Source: Acidobacteriota bacterium (GTDB taxonomy: Bacteria > Acidobacteriota > Vicinamibacteria > Vicinamibacterales > CAVVIG01). From it: a DNA stretch of 64,000 bases. The DNA lies in the NCBI GenBank assembly GCA_018268955.1, contig JAFDVO010000038.1, positions 50,835 to 114,834 on the forward strand, given 5' to 3'. Of the stretch, positions 31,791 through 41,681 are shown piece after piece (the stretch's first letter is position 1; the number at the start of each line of letters is the position of its first letter). The position numbers were made by a program, and so were the translations under genes. The notes under the pieces were generated by a model, which did not search any database, was not told where the DNA came from, and saw only the letters and a list, made by a program, of their open reading frames with translations.

Positions 31791-33665
31791 TTGACCCGGG
31801 CGCCGTCCTCGCGTCTCGCATTCCTGACCCTCGCAGCCCTCGGCGTCGTCTACGGCGACATCGGCACGAGCCCGCTCTATGCGCTGCGCGAGTGCTTCGC
31901 CGGGTCGCATGCGATCCCGGTGACGCCCGAGAACGTCATCGGGGTGCTGTCGCTGATCTTCTGGTGCCTCATCATCACCGTCTCGGTGAAGTACCTGCTG
32001 TTCGTGATGCGGGCCGACAATGGCGGGGAAGGGGGCATCCTCGCGCTGGTGGCGCTCGTGCGTACGCGCAACGGCAGGAGCGCCCATCGGGTGCTCGTCG
32101 CGATCGGGCTCTTCGGCGCCGCACTGCTCTATGGCGACGGCATGATCACGCCGGCCATCTCCGTCCTCAGCGCGGTCGAAGGCCTCGGAGTCGCCACACA
32201 CGTCTTCGAGCCGTTCGTGGTGCCGGCGACCGTCGCCATTCTCGTCGGCCTGTTCTTCGCGCAGCATCGCGGCACGGGAGGGATCGGTACCGTGTTCGGC
32301 CCGATCATGATCCTCTGGTTCGTCGTGCTCGCGCTCCTCGGGCTGCCCGGCGTCGTCGCGCACCCGGTCGTGCTCGAGGCGATCGACCCGCTCAGGGGCC
32401 TCCGCTTCCTCTACCATGAGGGGCTCGCGGCCTTCCTCACCCTCGGCTCAGTGTTTCTCTCCGTCACCGGCGCGGAGGCGCTCTACGCCGATATGGGGCA
32501 CTTCGGACGTGCGCCGATCCGCCTCGCGTGGTTCTCGCTCGTTCTCCCCTCGCTGGTGCTCAACTACCTCGGGCAGGGCGCGCTGCTCCTGGCCGACCCG
32601 AGCGCACGTGAACATCCGTTCTTCCGCCTCGCGCCGGACTGGGCGCTCATTCCGCTGGTCGTCCTCGCGACGGTGGCGACCGTCATTGCGTCGCAGGCGG
32701 TGATCTCGGGCGCGTTCTCGCTGACGCAGCAGGCCATCCAGCTCGGGTACTCGCCGCGCTTCGACATCCACCACACGTCGGCACACGAGAAGGGGCAGGT
32801 CTACATCCCCGAGATCAACTGGATGCTGATGTTCGCGACCGTCGCCCTGGTGTTCGGGTTCAGGACCTCCACGAACCTGGCGGCCGCCTACGGGATGGCG
32901 GTGACGACGACGATGGTGATCACGACGCTCCTCGCATTCGTGGTGGCGAAGGAGCGCTGGCGCTGGAGCATCTGGGCTGCCGCCGCCGTCACAGCCGCAT
33001 TTCTCGTTGTCGACGTCGCGTTCTTCTCTGCGAACCTGATCAAGATCGAGCATGGTGGCTGGTTCCCGCTGCTGGTGGCGGGCTGCGTCTACGCCGTGAT
33101 GTCCACCTGGCATACGGGACGCCTGCTCGTGGTCCGGCGGCTGGCCGAGGCGGAGGTGCCGCTGTCGCGCTTCTTCGAGAGCGTGGTGCAGAAGGCCCCC
33201 GTGCGGGTGCCAGGTACCGGCGTCTTCATGACCGGCCGACCGGAAGGTACGCCCCCCATCCTCGTGCACCACCTCACGCACAACAAGGTCTTGCACGAAC
33301 AGGTGATCCTGCTCACCGTCTCCATCGTCGATGCCCCGACGACCGACCCGAACTCGTCGATCGACGTGGAGAAACTGCAGGACGGCTTCTGGCGTGTCGT
33401 GGCGCGCTTCGGCTACATGGAAACACCGAACGTGCCGCTGGCGCTCGACCGTGCCCGGCAGTTCGGCCTGCGGTGGGAGCAGCCGGACACGACGTACTAC
33501 CTCGCCCACCTCACGCTGTTTGTCCGTGATCGCCCGACGCTCGGGATGGCGGAGTGGCGCGACAAGCTGTTCGTGTTCCTCTCACGCAACGCGCGTCGCG
33601 CGACGAACTTCTTCCTGATCCCGCCCGACCGCGTGGTCGAGATCGGCATCCAGCTCGAGCTCTAG
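31791..33665 (+). CDS. kup: Kup-family potassium uptake protein
   Basis: A 624-residue inner-membrane K+/H+ symporter. The N-terminal signature LGVVYGDIGTSPLYALRECF and about 12 hydrophobic helices fill residues 10-450, with the family's NGGEGGILALVAL and GDGMITPAISVLSAVEGL motifs. A cytoplasmic C-terminal domain follows (residues ~460-624). Length matches E. coli Kup (622). The start is TTG at 31791, immediately before the conserved first helix. It overlaps the convergent histidine kinase gene by four bases, both using the palindromic CTAG as stop. Confidence 0.93.
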   Translation: MTRAPSSRLAFLTLAALGVVYGDIGTSPLYALRECFAGSHAIPVTPENVIGVLSLIFWCLIITVSVKYLLFVMRADNGGEGGILALVALVRTRNGRSAHRVLVAIGLFGAALLYGDGMITPAISVLSAVEGLGVATHVFEPFVVPATVAILVGLFFAQHRGTGGIGTVFGPIMILWFVVLALLGLPGVVAHPVVLEAIDPLRGLRFLYHEGLAAFLTLGSVFLSVTGAEALYADMGHFGRAPIRLAWFSLVLPSLVLNYLGQGALLLADPSAREHPFFRLAPDWALIPLVVLATVATVIASQAVISGAFSLTQQAIQLGYSPRFDIHHTSAHEKGQVYIPEINWMLMFATVALVFGFRTSTNLAAAYGMAVTTTMVITTLLAFVVAKERWRWSIWAAAAVTAAFLVVDVAFFSANLIKIEHGGWFPLLVAGCVYAVMSTWHTGRLLVVRRLAEAEVPLSRFFESVVQKAPVRVPGTGVFMTGRPEGTPPILVHHLTHNKVLHEQVILLTVSIVDAPTTDPNSSIDVEKLQDGFWRVVARFGYMETPNVPLALDRARQFGLRWEQPDTTYYLAHLTLFVRDRPTLGMAEWRDKLFVFLSRNARRATNFFLIPPDRVVEIGIQLEL

Positions 33666-36637
33666 ACGTCCGATGCGCTGCCGTCCGCCCGGTCGACCGG
33701 AGGGGCTGCCTCGAGTGCCAGGCGGATGGTGCGGTTGAGCGTGTCCGCGTCGAACGGCTTCTGGACATAGAGCGCGTCGGCGCGCAGGACCCCGTGCTGC
33801 ACGACGGCGTCGTCCGTGTAGCCGCTCATGTAGATGGTCCGTGTGCCCGGGCGCAGCGCCTGCACCTGTTCTGCGAGCTGGCGGCCGTTCAGGCCGGGCA
33901 TGATGATGTCGGTCAGCAGCAGGTCGATGGGGCCGGGGTACCGGCCGAGGATGCGCAGCGCGTCCTGGGCATCGGTCGACGGGAGGACGTGCATGCCCAG
34001 GCGCTCGAGCATCAGCCTGACGACCTGGCGCACCGACGCTTCGTCCTCGACCATCAGCACCGTCCTCGGTTCGCGCGTGTACGTGCGCGGCTCGACCGCC
34101 CGCGCGCTGCGCGCCCCTGGCTCAGGCACCCGTGGCAGGTAGATGCAGAAGCTGCTGCCGGCGCCCGGCTCGCTCTGCACGCTCATCGTGCCGCCGCACT
34201 GCTGCACGATCCCCTGCACTGTCGTCAGCCCAAGGCCTGTGCCCTTGCCAGGCCCTTTCGTCGTGAAGAAGGGCTCGAATACCAGCTCGAGCAGCTCCTT
34301 CGGGATGCCGGTGCCGGTATCGGTGACACAGAGCATCGCGTAGGACCCCGGCTTGACCTCCGGACCGACCATGCCGGCGGCTCTGGCGTCGAGGTCGACA
34401 GGCGCAGTACGCACGGTCAGGACACCCCCATCCGGCATCGCGTCGCGTGCGTTGACCGCGAGGTTCACGATGACCTGTCCGAGCTGGCCCGCATCGGCCT
34501 GCACCCACAGGAGGTCCGTGGCGAGGTCGGTCTGCAGCGTGATGTGCTCCCCGATCAATCGCGTCAGCATGCGTTCCGTGTCCGCGACGACGGCGTTGAG
34601 CTCGTGGGTGTCCGGGGCGACCACCTGGTGCCGGCTGAAGGTGAGAAGCTGCTGGGTGAGTGCCGCAGCGCGGGCTCCCGCGTTGCGGATATCGGTCAGC
34701 ATCTCGTAGCCGGCTGCGTCGAGCGAGGCGGAATCGAGCAGTAGATCGCTGTAGCCGTTGATGACCGTCAACAGGTTGTTGAAGTCGTGGGCGACGCCGC
34801 CAGCCAGCCGGCCCATGGACTCCATCCGCTGCGAATGTGCCAGCCGTGCCTCCAGCTCACGGCGGCGCTGTTCGGCCTCCTTGCGCTGGCTGATGTCGGT
34901 CGTCGTGCCCGCCACAATGAGCGGACGCCCCCAGCCATCGCGCTCGACGGCGTTGCCGCGCCCGAGTACCCAGAGCCAGGTGCCGTCGCCCCGTCGCATG
35001 CGCAGCTCGACCTCGTAGCCCGGGGATTCGGGCCGGCCGAGCGCTTCCTGAATCGTCCGCATCGTCGGCTCGAGATCGTCGGGATGGCAGCGTGAGGTGA
35101 AGGTATCGAGGGTGGTCGGCAGATCCGGCGGAAGGCCGAGCATCTCGAACCAGCGGGGGCTGTAGAAGGTTTCCCCCGTCTGGTAGTTCCATTCCCACAC
35201 GGCGTCGCTCGTGGCGGAGATCGCGAGCGCCAGGCGGCGCGAGCTGGCACGCACGGCCTCTTCGGCCCGCTTGCGATCCGTGACGTCGATCATGGTGACC
35301 AGCACGTGCAGCAGCGACCCGTCCGGCCGCAAGCGCGGCGCAGCCGTGACCTGCAGCCAGCGCCTGACGCCGGTCGTCCGGTTGAGCACGCCAAGAACGG
35401 TGTTCCGGATGGCTTGCCCGCTGTGCGCGGCCACCACCGACGGCGCGTCGTCGGGCGGCAGCTCCGAGCCATCCTCGCGGACGAGGCCCCACTGCGGATC
35501 GGCAGACGTGAGGCCATGGAGCTGCTCGCGCGTGAGCCCGAGGACCCGGGCCGCGGCCGGATTGCTGAGGACGATGCGGTCGTCGCGGTCGTGCAGCAGC
35601 ACGCCGACCTCGATGTCCTCGACCAGCGTGCGGAAGCGGTTCTCGCTCTCGATGAGTGCCGCGTCGACGCGCCGACGCTCGAGCTCGGCGCCTGCGCGCG
35701 CAGCGACGACATGGAGGAGCGCCTTGACCTGCTCGGGGCGTTCCAGCGCCGTGGAGTGCGCCACGGCAATCAACCCGAGAGGTACGCCGTCGTTCGAGAA
35801 GATCGGCAGCCCCATGTAGCAGTCGGCGCCGAAGCCGACCATGCGCCTGTCGTTGGGGAAACGGGCCTGCACGGCGTGTGGGTAATAGCGCAGCTCGCGT
35901 CCGACGACGGTCTCGCACACGGCGCCGGCCAGCGCGTAGGAGAAGTTCGGCTGCGCCTGTCCGTCGTGCGAAACGGCGATGGTGCGCAGGTAGCCGGGCA
36001 GGTGCGGGTCGAGCGCCGCGACGAGTGCGTGCTCGGCTGCGCAGATCGCGCAGAGCGTGTCGACCGCGGCCTGGAAGAAGCCCTGGCCCGTGTGTGGACC
36101 GATCACCTCGACGAGCCGATCGAGCGCGGACTGCGTCTGCTTCCGCTCTGTGACATCGCGCCCTTCCGGCACGAGCAGGACGACGGTGCCGTGCTCATCG
36201 CGGATCGGCTTCAGCGAGAAGTCGACGTGACCGATGCCGCCTGAGAGCAGCGGGTGCCAGGTCTCGAACCTGATGGTCTCCCCGCGGGCCGCCGCCGCGC
36301 AGGCGGCGCGGACACGCTCGCGCAGCTCCGCCGAATGCGCCCATAGCGGCGTGTCCCAGAAGGGCCGTCCGACCACGCTGTCGGCCGGCACGCCGACCGC
36401 CTGCAGCACGGGCCGGTTCGCCTCGAGTACCGTTCCCGAGACGTCGAGCAGCCCCATGTAGTGGAGGGTGTGGTCGAAGATCGCCCGCAGCCGCTGGTGG
36501 GTGAGCCGCCGCTCACGCCGCACGCGCCACCAGATCGCGAGCGCGCAGAGAAAGGCGAGCAGCGACACCGCGAGCAGGGCGAGCTGGGTGACCGCGTACA
36601 ACCCGGGCGCCAGCAGGGCGTGCAGGCTGGCGGACAT
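33662..36637 (-). CDS. Hybrid sensor histidine kinase (PAS/GAF/HK/REC)
   Basis: A 991-residue protein. One N-terminal transmembrane helix (residues ~12-40), PAS domain (~50-160), GAF-like domain (~185-330), two more PAS domains with PAC tails (~340-600), a HisKA dimerisation domain with phospho-acceptor His617 in GGVAHDFNNLLTVING, a HATPase domain (NLAVNARDAMPDGG, TDTGTGIPKE, GKGTGLGLTTVQG) and a C-terminal receiver domain with Asp910 in LLLTDIIMPG and Lys in QKPFD. It would sense a cytosolic or redox-linked signal and relay phosphate internally. No separate response regulator is adjacent. It starts at a TGATG junction with the PPOX gene, so both are co-expressed. Confidence 0.9.
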   Translation of the reverse strand: MSASLHALLAPGLYAVTQLALLAVSLLAFLCALAIWWRVRRERRLTHQRLRAIFDHTLHYMGLLDVSGTVLEANRPVLQAVGVPADSVVGRPFWDTPLWAHSAELRERVRAACAAAARGETIRFETWHPLLSGGIGHVDFSLKPIRDEHGTVVLLVPEGRDVTERKQTQSALDRLVEVIGPHTGQGFFQAAVDTLCAICAAEHALVAALDPHLPGYLRTIAVSHDGQAQPNFSYALAGAVCETVVGRELRYYPHAVQARFPNDRRMVGFGADCYMGLPIFSNDGVPLGLIAVAHSTALERPEQVKALLHVVAARAGAELERRRVDAALIESENRFRTLVEDIEVGVLLHDRDDRIVLSNPAAARVLGLTREQLHGLTSADPQWGLVREDGSELPPDDAPSVVAAHSGQAIRNTVLGVLNRTTGVRRWLQVTAAPRLRPDGSLLHVLVTMIDVTDRKRAEEAVRASSRRLALAISATSDAVWEWNYQTGETFYSPRWFEMLGLPPDLPTTLDTFTSRCHPDDLEPTMRTIQEALGRPESPGYEVELRMRRGDGTWLWVLGRGNAVERDGWGRPLIVAGTTTDISQRKEAEQRRRELEARLAHSQRMESMGRLAGGVAHDFNNLLTVINGYSDLLLDSASLDAAGYEMLTDIRNAGARAAALTQQLLTFSRHQVVAPDTHELNAVVADTERMLTRLIGEHITLQTDLATDLLWVQADAGQLGQVIVNLAVNARDAMPDGGVLTVRTAPVDLDARAAGMVGPEVKPGSYAMLCVTDTGTGIPKELLELVFEPFFTTKGPGKGTGLGLTTVQGIVQQCGGTMSVQSEPGAGSSFCIYLPRVPEPGARSARAVEPRTYTREPRTVLMVEDEASVRQVVRLMLERLGMHVLPSTDAQDALRILGRYPGPIDLLLTDIIMPGLNGRQLAEQVQALRPGTRTIYMSGYTDDAVVQHGVLRADALYVQKPFDADTLNRTIRLALEAAPPVDRADGSASDV

Positions 36638-37188
36638 CAGGCGTCGGTTGCCGGCGTGAGCAGGCCGTCGAGGCTCACGGCATTCCGGGTCCGCCGGTAC
36701 TCGACCATGCCCTCGTCACCCTTGGCCTGCGCCCATCGCGGCAGCTGATCGCGCTGCTGATCGAGGCGCAGCAGGGGCACGCCGAAGCCGCACGAGGTCT
36801 GCACCGCCTCGACGTACCCGAGCACGATCTGCCGGACGCCAGGATGCTCCGGCACGCGCGCCGCGAGCGACGCCCACTCCGTGGAGAGGCGCGTAACCAC
36901 GCGGCCGCGGCAGTAGAGCCGCAGGATCTTCGGGTGACCCTGGAAGGCGCAGAACATGATCGTCAGCCGACCGTTCTCCGTGAGGTGCGCGGCGGTCTCG
37001 TTCCCGCTGCCGGTCAGGTCCAGGTACATGACGGTTGTCGCATCAAGGATGCGAAAGGAGTCGAGCCCCTTCGGCGAGAGGTTCACGTGACCTGTGGTGG
37101 AGAGCGGTGCGCTGGCCACGAAGAACATCGGCTGTTCGGCGATGAACGCGGCGTGCTCCTCGCTGATCGTGTCGTAGAGCTTGCCCAT
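36637..37188 (-). CDS. Pyridoxamine 5'-phosphate oxidase-family protein
   Basis: A 183-residue split-barrel flavin/heme-binding protein of the PPOX-like group (MFFVASAPLSTTGHVNLSPKG, then TVMYLDLTGSGNETAAHL and GRLTIMFCAFQG). Family members bind FMN, F420 or heme and reduce or oxidise small molecules; this subgroup is generally uncharacterised. It precedes the hybrid histidine kinase gene with a one-base overlap, so it could be part of a redox-sensing pair. I use the ATG at 37188 (MGKLYDTISEEH); an alternative ATG nine bases upstream is possible. Confidence 0.82.
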   Translation of the reverse strand: MGKLYDTISEEHAAFIAEQPMFFVASAPLSTTGHVNLSPKGLDSFRILDATTVMYLDLTGSGNETAAHLTENGRLTIMFCAFQGHPKILRLYCRGRVVTRLSTEWASLAARVPEHPGVRQIVLGYVEAVQTSCGFGVPLLRLDQQRDQLPRWAQAKGDEGMVEYRRTRNAVSLDGLLTPATDA

Positions 37189-37265
37189 CAGGCGCATTCT
37201 GCCACAGGAGCGCGTCGACGGCGCCCGCGCTCCAGATCCCCCAGTCCGAGTGCCGAATCCCGTCC

Positions 37266-39230
37266 CTAGTCCCGTGGGAGCGCGTAAGCGATCAGCTCCG
37301 TGTGGATGCCTGTGCCGACCGCGAGCACGACGAACTGCCGACCGGCTGCCCGGTAGGTCATCGGTGCCGCGGCGGGTCCGAGCGGGAGCTCCGTCTGCCA
37401 GATGAGCGCGCCGGTCTGCGTGTCGAAGGCGCGGAACATCTGCGGCTCTGGCGGCAGAGTCGTCAGCTCCCGGATGCCGACCTTCAGCGCGTTGTTGCGC
37501 GCGAGGCCTCCGGCGAACTGGCTGACGAAGAGCAGGGTTGGGGTGACGAGCAGGCTGCCGCGGCGGCCATTGCCCAGCGGACCGAGGTTCAACTCCTTCA
37601 GGAGCGGGTGGTCGCGCGGGCCGTCGCCCAGCGGAACCTGCCAGGCGATCGCGCCCGTGTTCAGGTCGTAGGCCGTGAGGCGGCTGTACGGGGGCTTGTA
37701 CAGCGGAATGCCGTCGAGCGTCGGCAGCGCCGAGGCCGAACTGCGACGGAACCGCATGTTGCCCTTGCCGTCCGCATCGCCACGGTCCAGCCCGACGATG
37801 ATCGGCGAAGTGACGGAAGGGACGTACAGGAAGCCCGTCCTGGGATCGACAGCGGCGCCGCCCCAGTCCGCACCACCGACATCGCCTGGAAGGTTGATCG
37901 TGCCCCGTTCGGTCGGCGGCGTAAACAGCGGGCCGCGATCCCAGGCCTTCAAGACCTCGAGCGCCTGCGCCCGGAGTTCCGGCGTGAAGTCGACGACATC
38001 GGTGTCCTGAAAGCCCTGTCGATCGAACGCGGGCGGGTGCGTTGGAAAGGGCTGCGTCGCCGACGTGCGTTCGCCAGGGACAGCCGACTGCGGGACGGGA
38101 CGCTCTTCGACCGGCCAGATCGGCTTCCCGGTGTGTCGGTCGAAGACGTACACGAAACCCTGCTTGCTGACCTGCGCCACCGCCTTGACGCGTACCCCGT
38201 TCACCGTGATGTCGATCAGGTTCGGGGCAGCGGGGAAGTCGTAGTCCCACAGTCCGTGGTGGACCGCCTGGAAGTGCCAGACGCGTCGGCCCGTTGCCGA
38301 GTCGAGGCAGACGAGGCTCTCCGCAAACAGGTTGTTGCCAGGGCGATGGCCCCCGTAGAAGTCGTTGGTGGGGGTCCTGAACGGCAGGTAGACGTAGCCG
38401 GTCTCATCGTCCGCCGTCATCAGCGACCACACGTTCGTGTTGCCGGTGTATTCGGCGGAGCCCTCGTCCCAGGTGTCGTACCCGAACTCGCCCTTCTGCG
38501 GCACCGAGTGGAAGGTCCAGAGCTTCTTCCCGGTCCGCGCGTCGAACCCGAAGATGTCACCGCGGGGCTGCTCCTTCACCATCGGGCGATCGACGATGTT
38601 GGCGCCGGTGACGATGACGTTCCTGACGACCAGCGGCGCTGAGTTCATCGCGTAGTTCTCGAGCGGCTTCACGTAGGGCAATCCATCCGTGACCCGCACA
38701 CGGCCACCGGTGCCGAACTCCGGGTCTGGCTTGCCCGTTTCGGCATCGAGCGAAATGAGCTGCGCATCGTGCGTGCCCGTGATGATGCGTCGCCTGGTGC
38801 CGTCGGTCCAGAACGCCGATCCGCGATGCGTGAACCCGAGGTTGGTGGGGCGCCCGAGCTTCCAGGTGTCCGGGTCGTAACTCCAGATCGTGTGACCGGT
38901 GATCGGGTCGATGGCCGCGATCACCCCGAGCGGCGTCGTCGTGTAGAGCACGCCATTCACGAGAAGCGGCGTGTCCTGATAGCCGTACGGACGGGCGGGG
39001 TTGGTTTTGACGATCTCGTTGTCGGGCGTGCTCCAGCGCCAGGCGACGGCGAGGCGGTTCACGTTCGCTCTCGTGATCTGGTCGACTGCGGAGTACTTGG
39101 AGCTGGCGGCGTCCCCGCCGTAGTGGCGCCACTCGGTCGACGCGACGGAACGTGACGCCGGTGACTGCGCGACCGCCGCGGCACCGAACGCAGCCACGCC
39201 AGCAGTGAAAACGAGGACGGCCCTTCGCAT
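37266..39230 (-). CDS. Exported PQQ-dependent dehydrogenase
   Basis: A 654-residue quinoprotein with a signal peptide (MRRAVLVFTAGVAAFGAAAVAQ) and an eight-bladed propeller built of repeats such as GVIAAIDPITGHTIWSYD, GDIFGFDARTGKKLWTFH and LTAYDLNTGAIAWQVPLG. Resembles soluble glucose/alcohol/quinate dehydrogenases that hold pyrroloquinoline quinone and calcium in the periplasm. There is no C-terminal cytochrome c CxxCH motif, so electrons must pass to another carrier. ATG 39230 is preceded by GAGG five bases upstream; an in-frame start at 39251 would not have this. The substrate is unknown. Confidence 0.88.
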   Translation of the reverse strand: MRRAVLVFTAGVAAFGAAAVAQSPASRSVASTEWRHYGGDAASSKYSAVDQITRANVNRLAVAWRWSTPDNEIVKTNPARPYGYQDTPLLVNGVLYTTTPLGVIAAIDPITGHTIWSYDPDTWKLGRPTNLGFTHRGSAFWTDGTRRRIITGTHDAQLISLDAETGKPDPEFGTGGRVRVTDGLPYVKPLENYAMNSAPLVVRNVIVTGANIVDRPMVKEQPRGDIFGFDARTGKKLWTFHSVPQKGEFGYDTWDEGSAEYTGNTNVWSLMTADDETGYVYLPFRTPTNDFYGGHRPGNNLFAESLVCLDSATGRRVWHFQAVHHGLWDYDFPAAPNLIDITVNGVRVKAVAQVSKQGFVYVFDRHTGKPIWPVEERPVPQSAVPGERTSATQPFPTHPPAFDRQGFQDTDVVDFTPELRAQALEVLKAWDRGPLFTPPTERGTINLPGDVGGADWGGAAVDPRTGFLYVPSVTSPIIVGLDRGDADGKGNMRFRRSSASALPTLDGIPLYKPPYSRLTAYDLNTGAIAWQVPLGDGPRDHPLLKELNLGPLGNGRRGSLLVTPTLLFVSQFAGGLARNNALKVGIRELTTLPPEPQMFRAFDTQTGALIWQTELPLGPAAAPMTYRAAGRQFVVLAVGTGIHTELIAYALPRD

Positions 39231-39343
39231 CAGCACCTCGATTGAGTCCACGGACGCTGCGCGATTCTACGATGAAGCCGTGCGGAGGCGCCGCACGACC
39301 GTGGCGGCGCTCAGGCGCGTGGCCGAGGCTGACAGATGCGCGC

Positions 39344-39871
39344 TCAGGTATCCCTGATGACCGACAGGTACGCGCGCCACGGACCGACGGCGTCGCGGTA
39401 CTGCGTGGCCAGCGTGCGGACGATCTGGTTGATGTGGGTGAAGTCGTGCACGACCCAGGTGGACAGGTGCTGGCCCAGCGTCACGACGCCGAACTCCGGG
39501 TGCCGTCCGATGCGCGACAGATCGGCCTCCGTGAGGCGCAACGTCTCGAGCTGGCGGAGGCTCTCACGTCGCGTCCGGTCGAACTCGTCGAGAAGATCGG
39601 CGAGCGTCTTTCCCTTCGATGCCTCGAACATCGCTTCGCGGTCGAAGGGCGGAAACGGCACCGCATCCCCGTGCTGCAGGATGTGCTCGACGCGCGGGAT
39701 CCAGTCCGCGCGTTCGCCGTGAACCAGGTGGCCGACGATGTCGTACGGACTCCACGTGCCGGAGCCCTGGGTGGCGTTCATCCATGGATCGGGCAAACCG
39801 TCGAGCATGGCGCGCAGGACCAGCGGCGTTCGCGGCAGGATGGCGCGGGCATCTTTGAGTGAAAAGATCAT
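39344..39871 (-). CDS. DinB-family protein
   Basis: A 175-residue helical-bundle protein of the DinB/YfiT superfamily. The metal-binding histidines are in YDIVGHLVHGE (about residue 49) and the C-terminal VVHDFTHINQIV. Superfamily members include bacillithiol and mycothiol-dependent transferases and maleylpyruvate isomerases; the role of this one is unknown. It starts at the ATG at 39871 (MIFSLKDARAIL). No operon partner is evident: the flanking genes on the same strand are 113 and 152 bp away. Confidence 0.8.
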   Translation of the reverse strand: MIFSLKDARAILPRTPLVLRAMLDGLPDPWMNATQGSGTWSPYDIVGHLVHGERADWIPRVEHILQHGDAVPFPPFDREAMFEASKGKTLADLLDEFDRTRRESLRQLETLRLTEADLSRIGRHPEFGVVTLGQHLSTWVVHDFTHINQIVRTLATQYRDAVGPWRAYLSVIRDT

Positions 39872-39940
39872 GATGGCTTCGGGCTTCGGGCGGCGTCGGC
39901 TCTCGGCCACAGCCCGGCCGTCTCGATGGTTTCCCAGCAA

Positions 39941-40013
39941 GGCCATGGGCGATGGGCAGTAGGCGATAGCCACAGTCCCACCCGCCCTACCTGCCCCGCC
40001 TGCCTTTGGACGC
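39941..40013. repeat. ATGGGCGA heptamers and CCTGCCC array
   Basis: CATGGGCGATGGGCAGTAGGCGATAG-type units (39943-39972), inverse of the GCCCATC array at 41431-41490, are followed by CCCGCCCTACCTGCCCCGCC (39980-40005), the C-rich face of the GGGCAGGTA family. The latter is G-rich on the minus strand, directly downstream of the dipeptidase stop codon at 40024. No gene is visible in the interval. Confidence 0.6.
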
Positions 40014-40023
40014 GGCTCCGGCT

Positions 40024-41355
40024 CTAGCGCGCGGCCGCCTGGAGCTGTTTCGCCACGCGCTGGCACTCGTCCATGACGCGCAGCAGGTTGCCGCTCCAGA
40101 TCTTGGCGATCTGCTCCTCGGTGTAACCACGCCGGACGAGTTCGAGCGTGACGTTGAACGTGTCGCCAGCGTCCTTCCAGTCGGCGAGGCCGCCGCCTCC
40201 GTCGAAGTCCGACGAGATGCCAACGTGGTCGATGCCGATCAGCTTCACCACGTAGTCGATGTGGTCCACGAAGTCCTTGACGGTCGCGGGCGGATCCGCG
40301 GGCAGCCGCCTGTTGACGTCGGCGAGCTTCGCGTCGTACTCCGTCCGTCGCGCAGCAGAGAGGGCGGCAATCGCATCCTCGGTGGCTCGCGTGCTCCCCG
40401 GAGCGCCGGATGCCTGGCGCGGGGCCGGCTCAGGGATGCCGAACTCGGTGCGGAGCGCCTTCAGCGCAGCGGCCCGCTCTGGAGTATCCGGCTTCTGCAC
40501 CTTGATGTAGCTCGAGAACCCGACCACCTGGATGACGCCGCCGGTCTTCGCCAGCGCCTTCAGCATGTCGTCATCCATGTTGCGCGGCACGTTCGCGAGG
40601 GCCCGCACGGCGGAGTGCGACGCGATGATTGGCGCCTTGGACAGTTCAGCCGCCTTGAGCATCGAGCCCTTCGACGGGTGTGAGACGTCGACCATCATGC
40701 CGAGCCGGTTCATCTCGGCGATCACGCGCTCGCCCATCGGCGAGATGCCGTTCTTCCAGGTGTAGCCATCACGCTCGCCCGTGTTCGAGTCCGACAGCTG
40801 GTTGTTGCCGTTATGGGCGAGCGACATGTACCGCCCGCCGCGGTTGTAGAACTCCTGGACCCGGCGAAGGTCCTCGCCGATCGGATACGCGTTCTCCACA
40901 CCGATCAATGCGACCTTGCGGCCAGACGCCGCAATCCGTCGCACGTCGTCGGACGTGAGTGCGAGGCCGATCTTGTCCGGTGCGATCTGCTCGGTGAGCC
41001 GGTGGATGGCCTCGAACTTGTCGATCGCCCGCTTGTACGCGCGGTCGTACCCGGCGGGCGACAGCGAATCCGGCTCGCGCTTCGGGTCCGGCTGGCCGAC
41101 GTAGACGATGAAGAAGGAGGCGTCGAGGCCGCCATCGATCATCTTCGGGAGGTTTACCTGCGTGTCCAGCCGCTGCGTGTAGTTCTTCGAGGCCGTGAAG
41201 TTCTCCGGCTCGATGTCATTGTGCGTGTCGAGCGTGATCACACGCTCGTGGATGGCTCGTGCACGACGCACGAGGTCCGCGTCGGGCGATTGCGCGCCGA
41301 GGGCGACCACTGACACGGACGCGGCAGCAAGGGAGAGCAGGGCAGGCATGCGCAT
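40024..41355 (-). CDS. Membrane-dipeptidase-like M19 peptidase
   Basis: A 443-residue zinc dipeptidase of the renal dipeptidase (M19) family with a signal peptide (MRMPALLSLAAASVSVVALGAQ). Metal ligands appear as His-x-Asp in LDTHNDIE near residue 45, Glu in GVENAYPIG, His in VDVSHPSKG and His in IIASHSAVRAL; GIDHVGISSDFDGGGG is the family's C-terminal block. It hydrolyses dipeptides, often with D-residues, in the periplasm. An alanine-rich insert around residues 320-365 is longer than in mammalian enzymes. The ATG at 41355 is the only start that gives a signal peptide. Confidence 0.9.
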   Translation of the reverse strand: MRMPALLSLAAASVSVVALGAQSPDADLVRRARAIHERVITLDTHNDIEPENFTASKNYTQRLDTQVNLPKMIDGGLDASFFIVYVGQPDPKREPDSLSPAGYDRAYKRAIDKFEAIHRLTEQIAPDKIGLALTSDDVRRIAASGRKVALIGVENAYPIGEDLRRVQEFYNRGGRYMSLAHNGNNQLSDSNTGERDGYTWKNGISPMGERVIAEMNRLGMMVDVSHPSKGSMLKAAELSKAPIIASHSAVRALANVPRNMDDDMLKALAKTGGVIQVVGFSSYIKVQKPDTPERAAALKALRTEFGIPEPAPRQASGAPGSTRATEDAIAALSAARRTEYDAKLADVNRRLPADPPATVKDFVDHIDYVVKLIGIDHVGISSDFDGGGGLADWKDAGDTFNVTLELVRRGYTEEQIAKIWSGNLLRVMDECQRVAKQLQAAAR

Positions 41356-41389
41356 GGGGCGATTATACGGACACGAGGCTGGAGGGCCA

Positions 41390-41604
41390 GGAAGGGGAGA
41401 TTGGAGCGGTGGCGGTGGAGGGTGAGGCCTATCGCCCATTGCCCATTGCCCATCGCCCATCGCCCATAGCCTATCGTCTATCGCCCATGGACTTGTGAAG
41501 GCAGGTAGGGCAGGTGGGACTGTGGGACGAGAGCCGACGAGCCCCGAGCCCCCAGTTCCGAGCCCCGAATCCCGAGCCCCGAATCCCGAGCCCCCAATCC
41601 CCTA
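41390..41604. repeat. Intergenic block of three tandem-repeat types
   Basis: The 326-bp gap between the divergent dipeptidase and receptor genes contains a GCCCATY heptamer array (41431-41490), a GGCAGGTAGGGCAGG patch (41498-41518) and a CCGAGCC/CCGAATC heptamer array (41541-41602). About 80 bp of ordinary sequence remain before the receptor gene. No RNA gene or protein is apparent. Promoters were not resolved. Confidence 0.75.
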
Positions 41605-41681
41605 GTGCGTTCGCGTTATTGCTGTCGTGAGTCTGCGTCGCTACAGTCCCTCGACTCGGTCGAGTGCCTGGGAGGGACGTC